Origin: an uncultured Acidobacteriota bacterium
Lineage (GTDB): Bacteria; Acidobacteriota; Terriglobia; Terriglobales; Acidobacteriaceae
Direction of reading: 5' to 3'
Assembly: GCA_903873705.1 (NCBI GenBank)
Contig: CAIQPK010000092.1
Span: 91,266 to 155,265, forward strand
Length of the DNA: 64,000 nucleotides
In this document: in pieces, positions 1-8,782 of the stretch
How positions within the stretch are numbered: position 1 is the stretch's first letter
Layout of the letters: each line of letters starts with the position of its first letter
Notes under the pieces: model-generated
What the model saw: only the letters and a program-made list of their open reading frames with translations
The model's database searches: none
Told to the model about the DNA's origin: nothing
Position numbers and translations under genes: made by a program

Positions 1-1
1 G

Positions 2-1537
2 CCAAACGATCAGGCCGGACCGGCGGTAACGATTTCGGGCGTGGCCGTATTTGGCCGATCGACTTCATCGCCGACGGCACGCCTCAATTACCTGGCGGAA
101 GTGGTCGACAATATCGTCATTCACCGGGGAGCACACACCTTCAAGACGGGTGTCGACGTGCTTTACAACGATGACACCATTACCTATCCCCAGTCACTGC
201 GCGGGTCATACAGCTTTGCGTCGCTCGCTGCTTTTATGGCTGGAACGTACAATTCGCAAGGCTTCACCCAGAATTTCGGCACGCCCACGGTGGAGCAGAA
301 TAATCCGAACCTGGGGCTCTATTTGCAGGACGAGTGGAAGCTGTCTCACTCTTTCACGCTCAACGCGGGCGTTCGCTACGACCTTGCATGGCTGCAAACC
401 ATTCATACGGACGGCAACAATGTTTCTCCGCGTGTGGGATTCGCATGGTCTCCGTCTGCTCGCGGAAAGACTGTCTTAAGGGGCAGCTTCGGTTTGTTTT
501 ATGACCGCATTCCCTTGCGCCCGCTGGCCAATGCGCTGCTCTCTGCCAACAACACGACCGATCCCGCGCAGGCTCACTTTCTTAGTTACACCTTTTCTCC
601 TTCAGACGCTGGTGCCCCGGTATTTCCGGCGGTCGCGCTGGCTCCGCCTGTGGGCGCAAAACCAAATTACGCCTTGATGGATCGCAACATCGAGAACCCT
701 TACTCCGAACAGGCCAGCCTGGAGGTGGAGCAGCAACTGACCCCGACAGCCACGCTGGCCATCAGCTATCAGCACCTGCGCGGTTTGCACCTGATCGGCT
801 CTATCAACACCAACATCCATGCCGACGGCACGCGGCCTGACCCCACCCGGGGCAACATCAAGCCCTATAGCTCGATCTTCGATTCGTACTATGACGGACT
901 GGGGGTGTCGCTGCTGCAGCGTCCGGTATCGTGGGGCTCCGTTCGCGTTTCGTACACGTGGTCCAAGGCGATCGATGATGTGGGGGAGTTCTTTTTTAGT
1001 TCGCCTATCAATAACTTCTCTCCGCGCGTCGACCGCAGCCGATCGGACGACGACCAGCGGCACCGCGTTGCGTTCAATGCCAGCCTGAACACGCCGCTAT
1101 CGGATGCTCACACGCCCGCAGGCCGTCTTATGCATGGCTGGAAGCTGGGAGGCATACTGCAGTACTACTCGCGCTTGCCTTACAACATCACGACGGGAGC
1201 GAACACCAAGCAAGGCACCGCACAGCGTCCTTGCGCTCCGGGCTTCAGCGTTTCGGACAACGGAGGGCTGAATCCTTGTAGCGAGGCGCTGCCAGGGGCT
1301 GTGATCGGACGGAATGCCGGGATTGGGTTTGCATTTTTCAGCCTTAACGCTCGGCTGAGCCGGAGTTTCACGATCACGGACAAGGTGAAGCTTGAGGGTA
1401 TTGCCGAGGCGTTCAACGCACTCAACCATCGCAACGATATGGTGCCGAACGCCACTTCCACTTCAGGCACTTTCGGCAGGGCCACGGCTGTGGCGGACCC
1501 GCGGAGCGTTCAACTTGCCGCTCGCATTGTGTTTTAG
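2..1537 (+). CDS. TonB-dependent receptor, Oar-like, C-terminal part (5' end outside window)
   Basis: The reading frame is open to the first base of the window, so only the C-terminal ~511 residues are present and the GTG at 41 should not be taken as the start. The sequence has the alternating aromatic/polar pattern of outer-membrane beta strands, with phrases typical of the family such as LYLQDEWKLSHSFTLNAGVR and the terminal aromatic ending AARIVF, expected for BAM recognition. Oar-like receptors with a carboxypeptidase-regulatory N-terminus are very abundant in Acidobacteriota and import glycans or metal complexes using TonB energy. The substrate cannot be told from this part. It is followed by 254 bp in which I see no gene, then by a secreted DUF1800/DUF1501 pair. 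The family call is strong. That it belongs with the next two genes is only suggested by the shared strand. Confidence 0.9.
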   Translation, partial: PNDQAGPAVTISGVAVFGRSTSSPTARLNYLAEVVDNIVIHRGAHTFKTGVDVLYNDDTITYPQSLRGSYSFASLAAFMAGTYNSQGFTQNFGTPTVEQNNPNLGLYLQDEWKLSHSFTLNAGVRYDLAWLQTIHTDGNNVSPRVGFAWSPSARGKTVLRGSFGLFYDRIPLRPLANALLSANNTTDPAQAHFLSYTFSPSDAGAPVFPAVALAPPVGAKPNYALMDRNIENPYSEQASLEVEQQLTPTATLAISYQHLRGLHLIGSINTNIHADGTRPDPTRGNIKPYSSIFDSYYDGLGVSLLQRPVSWGSVRVSYTWSKAIDDVGEFFFSSPINNFSPRVDRSRSDDDQRHRVAFNASLNTPLSDAHTPAGRLMHGWKLGGILQYYSRLPYNITTGANTKQGTAQRPCAPGFSVSDNGGLNPCSEALPGAVIGRNAGIGFAFFSLNARLSRSFTITDKVKLEGIAEAFNALNHRNDMVPNATSTSGTFGRATAVADPRSVQLAARIVF

Positions 1538-1791
1538 CGGTTGGTACTTCATGCTTCTGAGAGGCTGTGGAAATCCTGTGATTGGCCAGCCTTCAGGCAA
1601 GTTTATGAGATTGAAACCATGCGCTTTGCCGTCCGGCGGGACGCCTGAAACTCTCAATCGCGACGCTCCGTCGAAAATAAACTCCTTTCCCTCCGCAACT
1701 TAGCAGCGCTACCGTTGTTTACTGTCAACGTCGGCCAGATTGCGATACCGTCTCGCCCAAGTTCCAGCTGCGCTTGCACGTGGAGGCTCCT

Positions 1792-3918
1792 ATGAACCGT
1801 TTTGGACGTTATCTCGTGCTACTTGGAGGGCTTCTGGCTGTGGCCGGGTGCTCCGGTGGCGGCAGCGTGGTGTCAACACCGCAGATTTCTGTCAGCATCG
1901 TCGGTCCCGGTTCCACGCGACTGCTCGCCACCGGTCAATTTACGGCGACCGTAGCCAATTCCGCGAATCAGGCTGTTACGTGGCAGGTGAATAGCGTTAC
2001 GGGCGGCAATGCAGCCAGCGGCACGATATCGGCCAGCGGCCTGTATACCGCGCCCGCGGCCCTGCCGTCCTCCGGAAGCGTGACCGTCTCGGCGATTGCG
2101 CAGGCATCGCCTTCAACCATCGGCCAGGTTACTGAGGCCATCTGGAATCCGACACCGACCGTCACCAATGTGACCGCCACGCAGGTTGGCGTCAGCTTGA
2201 ATTACCAGCTCGTGGTCACCGGCACAGGCTTTGTGCCGACATCAGCCATCCAGGTGGGCGGGACCTCCATCACCACCACGTTTGTTTCGGCGACGGAACT
2301 GCAAGGTACAACCACGGTGACCGGCGGAGCGACCTCGGTCGCGGTCGCTGTTGCCAATCCGAATCCTGGCGCCAGCGCATCAAGTGCCTTTAGCGCCCGC
2401 ATCACCTACGCCACCGTGACCGCTACTACCGCCGCACGACTGCTCGACCAGGCTACGTTCGGACCTACCGTCGCCGATATCCAGCACGTGCAACAGGTCG
2501 GCGTTACCACGTTTCTAGCGGAGCAGTATGCGGCACCGGCGACCACGCTTGCGGCGATTCCGACCAGCCCCCTTCCCGCCGTCTGCCTCGCCAATAACAA
2601 CCCTGCGCCCTGCGCTGAATCGGAGTGGTGGACGGCAGCGATTACGGGCTCTGACCAGCTGCGGCAACGTGTAGCGTTCGCGCTCGCGCAGATGTTTGTG
2701 GTGTCCACCCTGTCCGTTCCGGGGCAGTCGATTCCCCAGTATCACAATGCGCTGGTCAACGATGCCTTCAGCAACTTCAGCACCATCCTTAAGGACGTGA
2801 CGATCTCGCCTGCCATGGGCGACTACCTGAACATGCTCAATAGCGCTAAGCCCCCGACGGGCCAGATAGCCAACGAAAATTTTGCGCGCGAAAACATGCA
2901 GCTGTTCACCATCGGGCTCTACTTGATGAACCAGGATGGAAGCCTGCAGACCGACGGATCCGGCAACCCGATCCTGGCCTACACGCAGGCGCAGGTACAG
3001 GCCTTCGCCCGCGCCTACACCGGGTGGACGTTCAGTCTTCCCGGCGGCCTTCCACCGACAAAATTTGCGGGCACCAACAACTACAACGATCCGATGGCAC
3101 CGTTCGACGCGCAACACGATACGACCGCCAAGACCTTGTTGAATGGCACCACCTTGCCGGCGGGCCAGACGACCGTGCAGGACCTGAACGGTGCGCTTGC
3201 CAACCTGTTCAATCATCCCAACACCGGCCCGTTTGTGTGCAAACAGCTGATCCAGCACCTGGTGACCAGCACACCGAGTCCGGCTTATGTTGCCCGCATT
3301 GCGGCTGTCTTCGCTAACAACGGATCGGGCGTGCGCGGCGATATGCAGGCTGTGATTACGGCCATACTGACGGACACCGAGGCGCGTGCCGGCGATACCA
3401 ACGCGAGCTTTGACGGCGGACATCTGCGCGAGCCGGTCCTGTTCATTACTGCAATGATTCGCGGCCTCAACTTCACCAACACCGACGCCAACGGGTCCTA
3501 CTACGGTCTCTCGGGGCAATCGGCCAAGCTCAATGAGCAGCCCTATCGCGCGAACTCCGTTTTCAACTTCTTTCCCCCTGAGTACGTGATTCCGGCAACC
3601 ACTCTGAACGCTCCGGAGTTCGGCATCGAGAACACGGCTACGGCGGTGCTGCGGCTGACGATGGCCGACGCGATCGTGAACAATAAGATCAGCGGCTTCA
3701 GAGTAGACCTTTCGAACACCAGCACGCTGGGCGTGATGGCGGCGACCCCCGGCACGTTGGTCGACTACCTGGGTACGCTGCTAATGCACTCGCAGATGCC
3801 GGCGAGCATGCGTACGGGGATCGTAAACGCTATTACTCCGCTCACCAGCAATGCGCAGCGTGCGCGGGTTGCGACCTACCTCATCATTACGTCTTCGCAG
3901 TACAAGATCATCCACTAA
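1792..3918 (+). CDS. DUF1800 family secreted lipoprotein
   Basis: This is a 708-residue protein. I chose the ATG at 1792 over the upstream TTG because GGAGG at 1782-1786 sits 5 bases before it and the protein then starts with a lipoprotein signal (MNRFGRYLVLLGGLLAVAGC, lipobox AVAGC). Residues ~25-210 are Ig-like/IPT-type beta-sandwich sequence rich in Thr, Ser, Val and Ala. The DUF1800 domain fills the rest and shows the hallmark FARENMQLFTIGLY (about residues 364-377) and ARAYTGWTF (about 406-414). The biochemical role of DUF1800 proteins is unknown. They are almost always encoded next to a DUF1501 protein, as here, 20 bp upstream of one, so the two probably act together at the cell surface or in the periplasm. 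The family call is firm; any function is open. Confidence 0.9.
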   Translation: MNRFGRYLVLLGGLLAVAGCSGGGSVVSTPQISVSIVGPGSTRLLATGQFTATVANSANQAVTWQVNSVTGGNAASGTISASGLYTAPAALPSSGSVTVSAIAQASPSTIGQVTEAIWNPTPTVTNVTATQVGVSLNYQLVVTGTGFVPTSAIQVGGTSITTTFVSATELQGTTTVTGGATSVAVAVANPNPGASASSAFSARITYATVTATTAARLLDQATFGPTVADIQHVQQVGVTTFLAEQYAAPATTLAAIPTSPLPAVCLANNNPAPCAESEWWTAAITGSDQLRQRVAFALAQMFVVSTLSVPGQSIPQYHNALVNDAFSNFSTILKDVTISPAMGDYLNMLNSAKPPTGQIANENFARENMQLFTIGLYLMNQDGSLQTDGSGNPILAYTQAQVQAFARAYTGWTFSLPGGLPPTKFAGTNNYNDPMAPFDAQHDTTAKTLLNGTTLPAGQTTVQDLNGALANLFNHPNTGPFVCKQLIQHLVTSTPSPAYVARIAAVFANNGSGVRGDMQAVITAILTDTEARAGDTNASFDGGHLREPVLFITAMIRGLNFTNTDANGSYYGLSGQSAKLNEQPYRANSVFNFFPPEYVIPATTLNAPEFGIENTATAVLRLTMADAIVNNKISGFRVDLSNTSTLGVMAATPGTLVDYLGTLLMHSQMPASMRTGIVNAITPLTSNAQRARVATYLIITSSQYKIIH

Positions 3919-3938
3919 ACACACCAGAGGGCCACACT

Positions 3939-5273
3939 ATGCGCGCCAATCGCCGCAGTTTTATCAAGTACGCCTCGCTCGCTGCCGCCGGTAATCTTGC
4001 CGGACTGCGGCCCTTCGGAACGCTCAATGCTCTGGCCAGTACTACGCCGGATTACAAGGCGCTGGTCTGCATCTTCCTGTTTGGGGGAAACGATGCGAAC
4101 AACATGATCGTGCCGTTCGATACCTCCGGCTACAACAGCTATGCGAGCCTGCGCGGCCCGCTGGCGCTGGCGCAGAATACGCTGCTGCCGTTGACGCCGC
4201 TGCCCAACTTCGCTCTGCACCCCAGCCTGACGGATATTCAGACGCTCTTCAACAGCGGCAACGCGGCGCTGGTCGCGAATGTTGGCACCCTGGTGGCGCC
4301 GATGACGCGCGCGCAGTACCTGGCCGGGCAGACGGTGCCCTCAAACCTCTTCTCGCATCCGGATCAACAGCTGGAGTGGCAGAATGCTGCGGCCAGCGGG
4401 GCCACGCCGACGGGTTGGGCCGGCCGTATGGCCGATCTGCTGACGCCTTCCTACAATCCCTCCGCGACGATTCCGATGATCACCTCCGTCGACGGCGACA
4501 CGCTGTTTTGCAATGGTGCTTCGAGCACGCCGGTCTCGGTTTCGCCGGGAAATCTGGGCGGGGCCACCTGCTCTGAAGGTTCGGAGTGCACCGCGCGACA
4601 GACTGCGGCGCAGGCACTGCTGACGTTCAACTCCGGTGTGTCGCTGGTTACGGCGGACGATCACATCACATCGAACGCTTACAGCTATGCCCAGATACTG
4701 ACGGCGGCAACGCAATCCGTACCGCCGCTTGCAACCGTCTTTCCGGCCGGTGGCCTTGGGGCACAACTCCAGCAGATTGCGCAGATCATCCAAGTGCGCG
4801 CCGCGCTCGGCGTGCAACGGCAGATCTTCTTCGCGGGCATCGGCAACTTCGATACGCACGCCGGCCAACTCGTGGCGCAGAGCGCGCTGCTGGCCAGCAT
4901 CAGCCCGGCGATCGCGGCGTTCTACCAGGCGACGCAGGAGATGGGCATCCAGGACAGTGTGACCAGCTTTACCATGTCAGATTTTTCGCGTACTTTTCAG
5001 CCCAACTCCAACACAGGATCGGATCACGCCTGGGGATCGCACCACATCGTGGTCGGCGGCGCGGTCAAGGGCGGGCAGATGTACGGGAAGTTTCCAACGC
5101 TCGCGCTAGCCGGACCGGACGACTCCGGCTCCAACGGACGCTGGGTACCTTCAACCGCAAGTTCGCAGTATGCGGCCACGCTGGCCCAATGGTTCGGCGT
5201 GCCAGTAGCTCAGCTGTCTACGGTGCTGCCCAACATTGGCAACTTCACAGTGAACAATCTCGGCTTCGTGTAA
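3939..5273 (+). CDS. DUF1501 family protein with Tat signal
   Basis: This 444-residue protein begins with a twin-arginine signal (RRSFIKYASLAAAG, Arg5-Arg6), so it should be exported folded to the periplasm. DUF1501 proteins have an alkaline-phosphatase/sulfatase-like fold. Family-typical segments are LVCIFLFGGNDANNMIVPFD near residue 45, FAGIGNFDTHAGQ near 305 and SDHAWGSHHIVVGGAVKGG near 360, where the Asp and His residues would be metal ligands. The gene starts 20 bp after the DUF1800 gene on the same strand and the two are surely an operon. The upstream Shine-Dalgarno sequence is weak (AGAGGG), so translation may depend on the preceding gene. Substrate and activity are unknown. Confidence 0.9.
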   Translation: MRANRRSFIKYASLAAAGNLAGLRPFGTLNALASTTPDYKALVCIFLFGGNDANNMIVPFDTSGYNSYASLRGPLALAQNTLLPLTPLPNFALHPSLTDIQTLFNSGNAALVANVGTLVAPMTRAQYLAGQTVPSNLFSHPDQQLEWQNAAASGATPTGWAGRMADLLTPSYNPSATIPMITSVDGDTLFCNGASSTPVSVSPGNLGGATCSEGSECTARQTAAQALLTFNSGVSLVTADDHITSNAYSYAQILTAATQSVPPLATVFPAGGLGAQLQQIAQIIQVRAALGVQRQIFFAGIGNFDTHAGQLVAQSALLASISPAIAAFYQATQEMGIQDSVTSFTMSDFSRTFQPNSNTGSDHAWGSHHIVVGGAVKGGQMYGKFPTLALAGPDDSGSNGRWVPSTASSQYAATLAQWFGVPVAQLSTVLPNIGNFTVNNLGFV

Positions 5274-5288
5274 CGCGACACCGCAGCC

Positions 5289-5768
5289 TTAGTGAAAGTC
5301 GTGCGACCGCATTTCGATGGCGGCGGCATGGAGTAGCTCCAACTCTTTCCGTTTTGATGTGGACGACGCCGTCCTGGTTCTGCAACTTGCCGTAGACCTT
5401 CAGGAACTTTCCCCGCGTCACCAGCACGCGTTGGCGTTCCTATAGCTGCGGATGAATGATGACGTTGGCGATGCCGGTCTCGTCTTTCATCGAAAGAACA
5501 ATGAAGCCCGACGCCGTGCCTGGACGCCGAGCGATGACCGCGGCTGCTACGCACACGCTATCAATTTGCCGGCAATCGGAGCGGGGCGAATGATCGCCAC
5601 CTGCACTACCAGGTCATAACCGTTCGTTGGCGCATTGCGCGGAATTGAGGCCGTTTGCGCGCGGCCCTCCACCTGGAACAGGCGAACGTTATGGGCACGC
5701 CGCAGCGTGCACCCCGTTCGCCGGTGCCATCGGGGTCTGAATAGATCAAAATTGTCATGCGATACCAT
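5289..5768 (-). pseudogene. dnaE2: Decayed dnaE2 (imuC) error-prone polymerase remnant
   Basis: On the minus strand two pieces of an error-prone DNA polymerase III alpha subunit are recognisable. The first (about 5768 to 5562) contains VRLFQVEGRAQTASIPR and YDLVVQVAIIRPAPIAGK, matching the central polymerase part of DnaE2 (family form VFQVESRAQMA...YDLVVEVALIRPGPI.GKMVHPYL). It then jumps, with a frame change near 5556-5562, straight into the C-terminal OB region: VIARRPGTASGFIVLSMKDE and TGIANVIIHPQL. There an in-frame TAG replaces the aromatic codon before Glu-Arg. A further frameshift near the end restores ELLHAAAIEMRSHDFH and the stop at 5289-5291, the usual DnaE2 C-terminal ending. The fragment therefore carries an internal deletion, a nonsense codon and two frame changes. 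No imuA or imuB is nearby. No function is expected. Confidence 0.85.
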
Positions 5769-5791
5769 TCCGTATACAACCTCGAATACCT

Positions 5792-7198
5792 ATGCCCAAA
5801 GACCCACCGCCGATTCGTCCGCAACTCACTGTTCCGGCGCTGCGGCGCGCTCTGAGCCGGTGGGACCTGGTGGCAATCGGGATCAACCAGGTGATCGGTG
5901 GCGCGGTGTTTCTGGTGCCTGCACAAATCTACCTTCACCTGGGCGCCTGGAGCCCGTTCGCCATCCTCGCGGTCGGTCTTTGTTCCCTTTTTGTGGCGCT
6001 GTGCTTTGCCGAATCCGGCAGCCGTTTTGAAGCTACCGGCGGCGCCTACCTCTACACCCGTGAGGCCTTTGGGCGTTTCGCCGGGCTGGAGGTGGCATGG
6101 ATGCAGTGGTTCACACGTGTCACCAGCCTGGCCTCCGTGGCCAACGGCATCGTGCTCGTGCTTGGCATTTACCTGCCCGTGGCCGGAACGGAGTGGTCAC
6201 GCATGCTGATCGTCACCACCGTGACGGTGGTGCTGACGCTGGTCAACATTTGGGGCATCAAGCAGAGCGCCGGACTGGTCAACTTCCTGACTATTGCCAA
6301 GCTGCTGCCGCTGGTAGCGTTGATCGTTCTCGGCGTGCTGCACATCAAATCCTTCGCCTTCCCGGCGTTCACCACCTTCCACCGGCTCTCCGGTTCCGAT
6401 GTGGCGATCACGCTCCTGTTGCTGGTGTTCACGTTTGGCGGCTTTGACGTGATCGGCGTTCCAGCCGGCGAAGCGAAGTCGCCCCGGCGCGATATTCCAT
6501 TCGCCTTTGTCGCCACGGTCGGCGGGGTCACGCTGATCCTGCTTTTGATTCAGCTGATCCTGATGGGCACAGATCCTGCACTGGCCACCGCGCTTACACC
6601 GGTGGCCGACGTGATGCAAAGCTACACTGGCGGCGCCGGAGCGCTGCTGGTCGGCATCGCTGCTACGCTCTCCATGATGGGCAACAACATGGGTCAGATC
6701 CTCTCCGGCTCGCGGGTGCTTTATGCGCTCTCCGCGAGAGGCGAGCTGCCTCCTTCTCTCGGCCGAGTGCATGCAACGTTCCGCACTCCGGTCAACGCGA
6801 TCGTGCTCACCTCCGCCGTTTCGCTGGCGCTGGCGTTGTCCGGCTCATTCGTTCGCCTGGCAGCGGTCAGCGCTGTCGCGCGCCTGGCCGCCTATGCAGG
6901 AACCGCAGCGGCCACCCTGAAGCTGCGCCGCATGGATCGCCCCGGGAGCGCGAACGTTGTGCCTGCTGCAACCTTCACGATACCTGGCAAAGCGACCGTG
7001 CCCATCCTCGCGCTGGTTACCTCGCTGCTGATCCTTGCCGGAGCCACCCGGGAGCAGCTCTTCTCCGGCGCTCTCGCACTGGTGATCGGTGCGCTGCTCT
7101 TCTTCGTCTCGAACAGGTTCTGGATTATTCGGCCTGCCACCGGCACGGCCCCACTCAGCGAGCTACCTCAACTGACCGGAGAACACCATGACAACTAG
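5792..7198 (+). CDS. APC-superfamily amino acid permease
   Basis: This 468-residue, strongly hydrophobic protein has about 12 predicted membrane segments. The first helix carries the family signature region (AIGINQVIGGAVFLVPAQIY), the unwound helix-1 segment that contacts the substrate amine in APC transporters. The second segment has RFEATGGAYLYTREAFG, also typical. It should import an amino acid or amine across the inner membrane, probably by proton symport. The ATG at 5792 has no good ribosome-binding site. The gene overlaps the following secreted peptidase by 11 bp, so the pair is very probably one transcript: the peptidase releases amino acids in the periplasm and the permease takes them up. 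The exact substrate is not readable from sequence. Confidence 0.88.
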   Translation: MPKDPPPIRPQLTVPALRRALSRWDLVAIGINQVIGGAVFLVPAQIYLHLGAWSPFAILAVGLCSLFVALCFAESGSRFEATGGAYLYTREAFGRFAGLEVAWMQWFTRVTSLASVANGIVLVLGIYLPVAGTEWSRMLIVTTVTVVLTLVNIWGIKQSAGLVNFLTIAKLLPLVALIVLGVLHIKSFAFPAFTTFHRLSGSDVAITLLLLVFTFGGFDVIGVPAGEAKSPRRDIPFAFVATVGGVTLILLLIQLILMGTDPALATALTPVADVMQSYTGGAGALLVGIAATLSMMGNNMGQILSGSRVLYALSARGELPPSLGRVHATFRTPVNAIVLTSAVSLALALSGSFVRLAAVSAVARLAAYAGTAAATLKLRRMDRPGSANVVPAATFTIPGKATVPILALVTSLLILAGATREQLFSGALALVIGALLFFVSNRFWIIRPATGTAPLSELPQLTGEHHDN

Positions 7199-8402
7199 AT
7201 GCCGCGTTGTGCCATTGTTACTGCCGTTTCTGCTTTCGTCCTTCGCGCCCATGCTGACGCATGCGCAAACTGCTGCCGCTTCCGGCGAAAAGCGTCTGCG
7301 CGCACGAGAGCTGGGCATCGTGGTGGGCAGCTATCCCACCGGAAGATGGAACGCGATCACTGACGTTCCCGGCGTGCTGGTTGGCGAGACCACCATGATC
7401 AGCGGGTCAGGTCCTTTGAAGGTGGGGACTGGACCTATCCGCACCGGCGTGACGGCCGTGCTGCCGCGCGCCGATATCTGGTCGCAGGGCGTTTTCGCTG
7501 CTACGTACAGCTTCAACGGCGACGGCGAGATGACCGGCACGCACTGGATTCAGGACCTCGAAACACTGAACTATCCCATCATGCTCACGAGCACAGGCAG
7601 CGTCGGCAGCGTGGACGACGCCGTAACGCAATACACCGCCGAGCATCATCCCGAGCACAAGTGGGACTTCCTCCCGGTCGTCGCCGAAACGTTTGACGGC
7701 TCGCTCAACGACCTGCAGGGACGGCACGTTCGCTATGCCGAGGTCTCGCACGCCATTGACACCGCCGCTCCCGGCCCCGTGGCCGAAGGCAATGTTGGCG
7801 GCGGAACAGGCATGGTCTGCTTCCGCTTCAAATGCGGCACGGGGACCTCATCGCGTGTGCTGCCGGCAAAAGACGGCGGCTACACCATCGGCGTGCTGGT
7901 GCAGGCCAACTTCGGCACACGCGAGCAGCTGACGATTGCGGGCGTTCCCGTCGGTGCGGAAATGACCGAGCCCACTACCGCCGCGCTCCAGCTTCCCGAC
8001 ACCGGCAAGGAAGGCTCCATCATCATCGTGCTGGCCACCAACGCACCACTTTCTTCGCGACAGCTCGAGCGTGTGGCCCGGCGGGCTGCATTGGGAATGG
8101 CCCGGACCGGCTCGACGTCCGGCAACTCCAGCGGCGACCTCTTCATCGCATTTTCTACCGCGAACACCGTTCCCCTGCGCGGTTCCGATAACGAGATGAC
8201 CGTCAAGCTGCTCTCCACCGATCATGTGGAACCGCTCTTCCGGGCGGCCGTCGAAGCCACCGAGGAGGCCATCCTGAATGCCCTAACCATGGGCAGCACG
8301 ATGGAAGGCGTGAGCGGGCACGTGGCTTACGGCATCCCTTATGACCGGCTCGCGACTATCATGGCGAAGTACGGCAGGCCGATGAGCTATCCCATTCACT
8401 GA
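7188..8402 (+). CDS. P1 family (DmpA/BapA-like, S58) secreted aminopeptidase
   Basis: This is a 404-residue N-terminal-nucleophile hydrolase preceded by a Sec signal peptide (LLLPFLLSSFAPMLTHAQ). The mature part starts with RARELGIVVGSYPTGRWNAI, the usual N-terminus of the P1 family. It contains the glycine-rich GGGTGMVCFRFKCGTGTSSR segment near residues 205-223. In DmpA/BapA the precursor cuts itself before a Ser that becomes the N-terminus of the beta chain. The matching site here is EGSIIIVLATNAPL, so cleavage would be at Gly276/Ser277. Family enzymes remove N-terminal L-residues or act on D-Ala or beta-amino acid peptides. The overlap with the permease gene suggests salvage of unusual peptides, for example from peptidoglycan or decaying biomass; this is inference. 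Fold and mechanism are well supported. Confidence 0.88.
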   Translation: MTTRCRVVPLLLPFLLSSFAPMLTHAQTAAASGEKRLRARELGIVVGSYPTGRWNAITDVPGVLVGETTMISGSGPLKVGTGPIRTGVTAVLPRADIWSQGVFAATYSFNGDGEMTGTHWIQDLETLNYPIMLTSTGSVGSVDDAVTQYTAEHHPEHKWDFLPVVAETFDGSLNDLQGRHVRYAEVSHAIDTAAPGPVAEGNVGGGTGMVCFRFKCGTGTSSRVLPAKDGGYTIGVLVQANFGTREQLTIAGVPVGAEMTEPTTAALQLPDTGKEGSIIIVLATNAPLSSRQLERVARRAALGMARTGSTSGNSSGDLFIAFSTANTVPLRGSDNEMTVKLLSTDHVEPLFRAAVEATEEAILNALTMGSTMEGVSGHVAYGIPYDRLATIMAKYGRPMSYPIH

Positions 8403-8521
8403 CGCTTTTCCCAGTGCCACGCCAAAAAGCATCACGCTGGCGGCACACTTGTGGGACTGCTTATAACAGTGCGCTTGATCGACCTTACCGCGTCGTCATT
8501 CTTTCTTCATTTCCGCTTCCC

Positions 8522-8549
8522 AAAATGGGAATTTGGGAGTGCCCATTTT
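8522..8549 (+). terminator. Possible weak terminator after the permease-peptidase pair
   Basis: AAAATGGG (8522-8529) pairs with CCCATTTT (8542-8549), giving an 8-bp stem with a 12-base loop and an A-tract/T-tract flank. It lies 120 bp after the peptidase stop. The stem is AT-rich and weak. Confidence 0.35.
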
Positions 8550-8618
8550 TGAAAGATTTTCACTGCCGGTGTAGGCCAAATTCATTCTTCGCCCCGGGTA
8601 ACCGTATACGTAGCTCAC

Positions 8619-8649
8619 TTGACGGGAAATTGAGCAGATTAGGTATAGA
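8619..8649 (+). promoter_or_regulatory. Possible sigma70-type promoter of the hybrid kinase gene
   Basis: TTGACG (8619-8624) and TATAGA (8644-8649) are separated by 19 bp, longer than the ideal 17. The site lies about 130 bp before the chosen start of the kinase gene. Confidence 0.3.
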
Positions 8650-8782
8650 CTCGGCCTACATCAGAGTTCCAAAACGGGCCCCTGCGAAGATCTAGCGGCC
8701 GAATCTGAGTTCCAATTTGAACCACTCCGCGGTCGCTCCCTACGCGTTCTTCGAGATTCATCTACGTAGCCAGGTGCGCCAC

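Larger units (their letters stand above)
8403..8782. other. Intergenic region between peptidase and histidine kinase
   Basis: I see no gene in these 380 bp. Short open frames here have no signal, motif or ribosome-binding site. The region holds a weak hairpin at 8522-8549 and a possible promoter at 8619-8649, listed separately. Confidence 0.6.

Noticed and set aside
2515..3519. 334-residue minus-strand frame opposite the DUF1800 gene
   Set aside because: Composition is that of an antisense shadow, and the plus strand has a clear family match with conserved motifs.
8414..8695. 93-residue open frame upstream of the hybrid kinase
   Set aside because: No start signal or recognisable sequence; it covers the hairpin and promoter-like sites.
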